From contig JANUWF010000008.1 in assembly GCA_026120185.1 (NCBI GenBank), positions 6,820,001 to 6,884,000 on the forward strand: a stretch of DNA of 64,000 nucleotides, read 5' to 3'. This stretch comes from Voacanga thouarsii. Lineage: Eukaryota; Streptophyta; Magnoliopsida; Gentianales; Apocynaceae. The position numbers and the translations under genes were made by a program. The stretch's first letter is position 1. Each line of letters opens with the position of its first letter. Shown here piece by piece: positions 57,480 to 64,000 of the stretch. The notes beneath the pieces are model-generated. The model made no database searches. It was not told where the DNA came from and worked only from the letters and a program-made list of their open reading frames with translations.

Positions 57480-59516
57480 TCCAAATTCTATCTTCAGGGG
57501 GAGAAGTTTGTGAGAGAAGATGAGAGTTTGGGTTTTGACTTGTTATTGGATCTTTTAACGTCAAATCATCCTACTTCCTCATCTACTAGTGATCTTGTCC
57601 CAATTCACTCTGAGCTATCTGAGTCTGTCACAGTCTCCTCTAAACCTGTATTTACTCAATCTGACACTGAGTCTATTCTCATGGATGTTAAATATGGCAA
57701 AGGCAAGATGTATACAAGGAAGAGGACGGCTGCCCCAACCCTACGCAAGTTCAAAAGTCTGATTAGGTAATAACTTCTGAACCCACATTACAAATTAAAA
57801 TAGAGCCAGAGGTAGAGAGTGAGATCCATAGGGGTAGTAGTGACGTAAACTTGCCTATTGCATTGAGAAAAAGTGCAAGAGAGTACACTAAAATACTTTA
57901 ATATCCCATTGCACATTTCCTATCCTTTTAGCGTTTTTCTCCGCCACACAGAACCTTCCTTAGTAACCTAGAAACCATTGACATTCTTTCCAATCTATCT
58001 GAAGTTTTGTCTAATAAAAAATGAAAATAAGCTATGAATGTAGAAATGGAGGCATTGAAAAAGAGCAAAACATGGGAGCTTGTGGAGTTACCAGCAGGGA
58101 AGAAATCAGTGCGGTGTAAATGGGTGTATACAGTGAAATATAGAGCTAATGGTTTAGTAAAAAGATACAAGGCAAGGCTAGTTGCTAAGGGTTATACTTA
58201 GATGTATGGAATGGACTATCTAGAGACTTTTGCCCCAGTTACAAAATTGAATCCTGTTAGAGTCCTATTGTCTTTGGCAGCCAACTTTGGATGAGATTTA
58301 TAGCAATTTGATGTAAAAAAATGCTTTCTTGCATGGAGATCTCTAAAAGAAGATATATATGGAGATACCACCAGGTTATGGAAAAAGAGTTTCTAATCAT
58401 ATAGTTTGTAGGTTAACTAAGGTATTGTATGGGCTTAAACAAATTCCATGAGCATGGTTCGGTAGGTTTGCTAAGGTAATGGTAATATTAGGATACAAGC
58501 AAAGTCAAGGAGATCATACTTTGTTCATCAAGCATTCGTCTTCAGGGGGAGTCACGGTTCTCTTAGTTTATGTGGATGGCATAATTGTTATAGGAAATGA
58601 TGATGAGGAGAGACGTTCTTTGAGTGAGTGCTTGGCAAAAGAATTCAAGATTAAGGCACTTAGGAAGCTAAAGTATTTTCTCAAAATTGAAGTGGCACAT
58701 TCAGAGAAGGGTATTTTTCTCTCTCAATAGAAGTACATAACTGATCTACTCAAGGAGACAGGAAAAACAACATGTAAATCAATGAGTACTCCAATGGATC
58801 CAAGTATAAAGCTTGGACTAATAGAGGAAGATGCTATTATGGAAAAAGGGGTATATCAACATTTGGTAGGAAAACTCATTTATTTATCCCACATACGACC
58901 AGATATAGCTTATGCTGTGAGTGTAATTAGTCAATTTATGCATAGTCCAAAAGAGGTTTATCTTCGAGCAACACACAGAGTGTTGCAATATCTTAAAGGT
59001 ACACTAGGAAGAAGACTTCTTTTTAGGAGAAGTGGGGGCCTAATACTTGCAGCCTATATAGATGTTGATTATGCTGGGTCATTGATTGATAGAAGATTGG
59101 CCACTGGATATTGTATGTTCTTTGGTGGAAATCTTATGACATGGAGGAGTAAAAAATAAAATATAGTAGAACGGTCTAGGGCAGAGGCTAAGTTTCGAGT
59201 AATGGCTTAATGAGTATGTGAGTTACTTTGGTTAAAGGCCATTCTACATGACATAAGGATCAAGTTGGAGGGCCCAATGAAACTTTACTACGATAATAAG
59301 TCTACAATTAACATAGCTCACAATCTTGTGCAGTATAATCGGATAGAGCATATTGAAATTAACAGACATTTTATCTAGAAAAAATTGGAAAGTGGATTGA
59401 TCATCACACCTTATGTGTCTACAAACGATCAGCTTGCTGATGTGTTAACCAAAGGTTTAAGTGGTCCAATGTTTAAAAATATTACATCCAAGTTAGGAAT
59501 GGAGAACATCTATGCT
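57480..59516 (+). pseudogene. Nested copia reverse transcriptase and RNase H, broken
   Basis: An acidic, serine-rich linker precedes the reverse transcriptase, which starts MNVEMEALKKSKTWELVELP (58035). Blocks seen: [34 protein letters not shown], then stops and a frameshift, and GYKQSQGDHTLFIKH. The catalytic motif is YVDG (usually YVDD), an inactivating change. Further on are VGKLIYLSHIRPDIAYAVSV, FMHSPKEVY and VLQYLKGT. RNase H has GYCMFFGGNLMTWRSKK, AEAKFRVMA, YYDNKSTINIAHN and IEHIEINRHFI, with several stops, ending at the TGA 59517-59519. Confidence 0.9.
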
Positions 59517-59526
59517 TGACGGGGAG

Positions 59527-59840
59527 TGTAGGAAAATATGGCTAAAGGGTGCATTTTAGGAAAGTAATGCTGTAAATATTGTAATACTAGAATTAGGAAA
59601 GTTTGACCCTTAAATTAGAAGATTTTGTAATCAGTGATTGGGAGATTTTGTGGGCAGTAATTAATGGATTGATTAGGAGATTTTGTGGGCAGTAATTAAT
59701 GGATTGATTAGGAGATTTTGTGAATCAATTTGTTAGGGTAGTTGCCATATTTGTGCCTTAAGCAGCTTGTATATAATCAGCTCATTATAATCTTTAAAGA
59801 ATATATGAAAAAAAGATTATTCTCTCTCGATTTCTTAGCA
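59527..59840 (+). repeat. 3' LTR of the nested copia, with a 36-bp duplication
   Basis: 314 bp against 278 bp in the 5' LTR. The extra 36 bp are a second copy of GGAGATTTTGTGGGCAGTAA plus flanking TTAATGGATTGATTA (about 59640-59710). Confidence 0.92.
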
Positions 59841-60015
59841 AATTTAAATACCTAAAAGTTATATATCACATCTACTCCAATATCCAATTCCATAAGATTC
59901 ACTAGCTTTTGTCTCTATAGATTCATATCTGCATATACTATGATAGACTTCCCAATGTTTCGTTAGAGGCTCTGCTATATTCTATAAGAAGAAGCTCTAT
60001 TATGGTTTTCACTAT

Positions 60016-60027
60016 GCTCTAATACCA
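60016..60027 (-). other. Primer-binding site of the large gypsy element
   Basis: The minus strand reads TGGTATTAGAGC immediately after the LTR end, the initiator-tRNA-Met type (TGGTATCAGAGC) with one C-to-T change. The nested copia has the identical variant at 54826-54837. Confidence 0.88.
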
Positions 60028-60029
60028 TT

Positions 60030-63000
60030 TCTAACACCCCCACATTTCCATAGCGTAGCGGCCTTCATTGTTGTGAGATGTCGCTCCGTCTAGTTGCCCA
60101 GATAAAGGGTCTTTATAACAAACTTCATCTAATATGCAGCGAATTTTTTTTTTCCAAAATACTTTCATTAAACATGGGAAGTACATAGTGCCTGACATCT
60201 AATACATACACTTAAGGACATGATAGGTCCGATAAGTAGCATGAGCCTCTGAGAGTCTACTACGCTTCCACTACACCTCTAATCCTAAAAATTTTTAAAG
60301 AGAAATAACACACGTGTGAGCGTAAGGCTTAGCGAGTCTCGTGTGTGTTAGTGTTTTTTCACAAAAAATAGTTCATGGAGAATGTAGTTAATGATTAGAA
60401 TCCAAACTCCACGGAGGATACGTAAAATAACCCAACAATCATTTCTTAGAAGGTAGGAACTGTAATTTATGTACTATTTCTGGAATTTAACTTGCAAGGT
60501 TTCATAAATGAAACATACTAGTTTAAGAATCCTTTTATGAAAACATATTAATTCGAAATTTAGGAATTCTGGTACGAAACATGCTAATTCAAGTATTCAG
60601 AAATTTTTTGCATAAAAATTCATTAATTTAGGAATTCAGGAATGCTTGTATAAAACGTAATAATTCGGATATTCAGGAATTCGGGGTTTCTTGTATTAAA
60701 TTCAAGTATACAGGAATTCTCAAATACAGGTGTAAAATTCAAGTATTTAGGAATTCAGTTATTTTGAATTGCACACTTGTGCTAGTTATTCAGCAATTTA
60801 TGTTTGTGGCCCATTTGGGCCGATTAATTGTGAATTCAGCTAATCTCAATGTCCTATCGCTCCATTCTGAGTGAAACGAATCCCAGAACTGATTAGGTTA
60901 CCTGTGATCATTTTTCTCTAACGTGAGCTACTACATGGAGAGAAGCCCCATTGAGTACTAAACGTTCAAGTGATTGCACGTGCATATAGCCTACTAGGGC
61001 CGATTATTCAGGAATTTGAGATTTTAAACAAGTAGTAAAACATACTCAGGAATTCAAGATTTATATTTCTCAGTAAATTTTCAAATTCAAGTAGAAGACG
61101 AAAGCATTTTATTAAAATCCAGAGTTGGAGTCTGAGAGAGTCACATGAGATGTCTCATATTCATGATATTCAAGGAATCAAACACTTTATAATGCTTTCA
61201 AATTCAAATGTAAAATCCATGTCATGATATACCAGAAAGGAGTTTAACCATATCAGGAAAACACTATAGCAACGGGAGTTTTGAATAAAAAGGACTCACA
61301 ATATCCATTATTCATGAAACTAATAGATAAACACATTCATATTCAGTTATTTTAAAAAAATAGTAACTAAAACGAGATTTGTAAACTAGAGGAACTCACC
61401 TTGTATCCTATCTCTTAGCTATATAAATGATCCTCAATTTCATCACGAAGTCTTTAAGGTAAACAACCTACATCCATAATCAATCCATTTTTCATTTAAC
61501 CTTTTAATGTTTCCAACCAATAAAGAGATATTATCAAATATGTAAGGCCAACAGAATGACCTAATTCCTTATTCTTCCATTTTTTTTGTTCAACATGATA
61601 TAAATACTTGAGATGATCAAAGATTCACTTATCTATTCCTTCATTTCATTCCTCAAATAAGTATATAAAGTTTTCACTTGCTTCTTTGATCCTTCATATA
61701 TCCAATAATACATATGGAATCAATATATGAATTTATTCTTTATGAACCAAATTTCTGCATTTCTTCCTTCTTGGCACACTTGTTTATTTACATCCTAACT
61801 TTTGATTCACAAGTCCAATTAATGTCAAACTAGTTCCAAAATGTCCCCAAGAAATTCCTTTTATGATTGTCAACTATGGAATACCAATTTACTTTGCCAT
61901 TTTATTCAATTTTAATCATACACTCACAGCTTCTTCATCTCGTCGCTGAACTGGCAGCCTTTTCTATTTACAACATACCTTTCTATTTACAACTCCAAAT
62001 CATGTTACATTAGTCTCAAAACAATCCTAAGACATTTAGCTACAAGTTTCTGGTCATGGGATTCTAGAATATTTGACCATTTTGTTCAGTTTAATGGTTC
62101 TTCAAGTTTGCTTGAAAATTATACAAACAGAATTTCTGTTTGTTTCTTTTTTTTTTTTTTTCATACCATTAATTCTCTTTTCTTTCCCATACGACATACG
62201 TGCTTTTTAATCATTTTAATGTCTTCTTTCTCATCTATACATCACATAATTCTTTGATTTTCAGACACAAGCAACTTAGTACTTTCACTTTTAAACAACA
62301 CAATATCAGCAACCATGAATAACAATGTTTCATTTTCTTCAACAATTAAGTCATTTGCTATCTTATTTCCTTCTTCCATCTTTGCAGCCATGAACAATTC
62401 TTTAAACCATCTTCAAAACACCTTCAAACATCATATAAAACTCCACATGCAGGCCTTCAAATGCACTGCCATACACAGCACCCCCAACAACCCCAAACAT
62501 AGATATTTTCCAAACATAAATCATAATTCAAATGAATTTTCTCATAAAATTATCACCAAAACAATCCTTGTAATTTATTCTACAACTTTAATTCATGAAG
62601 TACAATAATTTCTCCAAGCTTGAAATGCCTCAACCTTCTCTTCTCCTTTAGAAACTCTTTCTCTCACATTTTTCTTTTTTGCCTATTTTTCTCTATTTTT
62701 CTTTCCTTTTTCCTTTCTTCTCTTTTTATTCTTGTGGCTGTCGGTTTCTTGGCTATTTTACATCCTCTCCCACTGCCATCATGGTGACAAAAAGTCACAT
62801 GATCAATTGTTTAATTGGTTGGTAAAAAACTTTAAAATTTTTTAATAAATAAGCTTTATGAAAAATACTTATAAAATTCATTTCAGCCATTGAAATAAAA
62901 GCATTTGGTCTCACTATCCAATCAATAAATAACACCTAAACTCAATAGCGAATTTTAAAATGCCTCTTGTCCTCTTTTGACAAAATTACCATTTTCATTA

Positions 63001-63483
63001 GGAAATAACTAAAATTTGGACCAATATACATTTCAATCGGAAAAACTTTTATTTCACCAATGGAATCTACAAATTTTGCTGAGTTCAATGGTGGGAGTTA
63101 AAATTTTCTATTCTTTCTCAATCCTCTTCAATTTGCAGTCAAAATCCCGTTCATGGTTAAAATTACAATAATACCCCTAAAAATTCAAATTATATCACAA
63201 TGTTTGTCTCATCGTACTGATCAATTTTTGCTTTGGGTTTATACCCAAATTCTCACTCAGTACAAAGTTGTCACCATTTGAAGTACAAAGTGCGGGTAGA
63301 ACAATCTCAAAATTTCATCTAGGTCCCTATAGTTTTAAAATTCCAATAATGCCCCTAAATATATTTATCGCACCAAAACGTTCATCTCGTTATATTGATT
63401 ATTTCTTTTTCTGGTCACTTATACAAATTCTTTTTCTATACAAAGTAGTAGCTATTTAAGGTACAAAAGTTAGGGTTATTACA
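60030..63483 (-). repeat. 5' LTR of the large gypsy element
   Basis: About 3.45 kb, homologous to 49362-52821 along nearly its full length, with many substitutions and indels. On the minus strand it starts TGTAATAACCCTAACTTTTG. It keeps a stretch (about 60836-60985) with a GTACTCAATGGGG motif related to the F conserved block; the partner LTR has tandem repeats there instead. Confidence 0.85.
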
Positions 63484-64000
63484 CAAAGACACACACAAAA
63501 ACAAAGTATCACTTGAATAACTAAACCATCTCATGAACAATGATTCATTTAATAAATATGTAAATTATTTAGTAAATAATGTTTTTCAAGTAAATATAAA
63601 TTGATTCATAAATATTTTTCATGATAGAAACATTTCATATGTGTTCCTGGATTTATGAAATCATAAAAAGTGGGGATTGGTCACCAACAAATTATAGTAC
63701 ATAAATAAATATATATCAATTTCTTATAATAAATTTCATGCTTAATATAATTCCTCCAAGATAATCATGACTTAAAATCTAGCTCTCACCCTTCCCCAAT
63801 CTTAAGCCATCCACAATCTTCAAAATTCAAACTCAAATAATATGAAATTAACACATACATATACTTAGAAAATTCACATCAGCGCATAGAACATTTTGTT
63901 TCACAAAATATTAGTACAATAGCTGGTTATCTAACGCAGTATAGTTATCATATAAAGGCTTAATAAAATTACATTATAATATAAGCATTAAAGTACTAAA
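63484..64000 (-). repeat. Probable continuation of LTR F6 (piece 2)
   Basis: AT-rich sequence after the large element. By position it should be the upstream part of the F6 LTR interrupted at 49361. TTTTTCAAGTAAAT-like wording resembles sequence before the conserved block in other F copies, but the match is weak. It runs off the window. Confidence 0.35.

Larger units (their letters stand above)
54548..59840 (+). mobile_element. Full-length Ty1-copia retrotransposon nested in the gypsy leader
   Basis: Two LTRs (54548-54825 and 59527-59840), a primer-binding site TGGTATTAGAGC (54826-54837) and a polypurine tract GGGGAG (59521-59526) bound a complete but heavily mutated copia interior. A perfect 5-bp duplication AATTT flanks it (54543-54547 and 59841-59845). 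Length 5293 bp, plus strand, opposite to its host element. Confidence 0.94.
49362..63483 (-). mobile_element. Large non-autonomous gypsy element (LARD-like) with 3.46-kb LTRs
   Basis: Two homologous direct repeats of about 3.46 kb bound an internal region. Read on the minus strand the order is 5' LTR (63483-60030), primer-binding site, leader, gag, polypurine tract, 3' LTR (52821-49362). The internal region excluding the nested copia is only about 1.9 kb and contains gag but no protease, reverse transcriptase or integrase. It is thus a large retrotransposon derivative that would depend on a related autonomous element. The LTR 3' block (TTATAAAGA...) relates it to family F. No clean target duplication was found; both flanks are AC-rich. 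Confidence 0.82.

Overview
This is a transposon-dense stretch of plant nuclear DNA, most likely from a eudicot. The evidence is one spliced host gene with canonical GT-AG introns, Ty1-copia and Ty3-gypsy elements with plant-type primer-binding sites, a plant-type RTE LINE, a Mutator-like MITE and AT-rich spacers. The species cannot be named from the sequence alone.

Only one host gene is complete: DPH2 (diphthamide synthesis, plus strand, 4816-25735). It has ten exons that join without a break into a 499-residue protein, so it looks functional. Seven introns are small to moderate, but intron 4 (7.4 kb) and intron 6 (6.5 kb) are swollen by insertions. Intron 4 holds a full-length but broken copia element on the minus strand and a Mutator-like MITE with 0.23-kb inverted repeats. 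Intron 6 holds a 5'-truncated RTE LINE on the minus strand that was itself split by a 2.6-kb solo LTR. Two other host-gene pieces are fragments: an Argonaute exon directly abutting a copia LTR (1897-1986), and a frameshifted exon of glycyl-tRNA synthetase (37011-37185).

Layout: 1-1896, 3' half of a copia element; 1897-4815, Argonaute exon fragment, a Tourist-like MITE and spacer up to the DPH2 promoter; 4816-25735, DPH2 with nested TEs; 25736-27233, spacer; 27239-31578, solo LTR; 31600-32452, CACTA-like repeats and a LINE-1 fragment; 33960-36456, pieces of an Athila/Tat-type gypsy element; 36457-39260, glycyl-tRNA synthetase fragment and spacer; 39262-about 46640, a plus-strand solo LTR nested inside a minus-strand one; 47908-64000, a three-level nest (old LTR, then a gypsy element with 3.46-kb LTRs, then a copia element).

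The most unusual theme is a family of long non-coding LTRs (called F here, copies F1-F6, plus the related LTRs of the large right-hand element). Copies sit in both orientations and share a block of about 250 bp beginning with a TTGAGTACTCAA palindrome, two small hairpins (one with partial compensatory change), a terminal block with TTATAAAGACC, and near the 5' end a tRNA-like A-box/B-box pair. No CRISPR, operon or prokaryote-type system is present, and nothing in the window supports a new multi-gene system. All homology calls are by reading protein and DNA motifs, with no database search.
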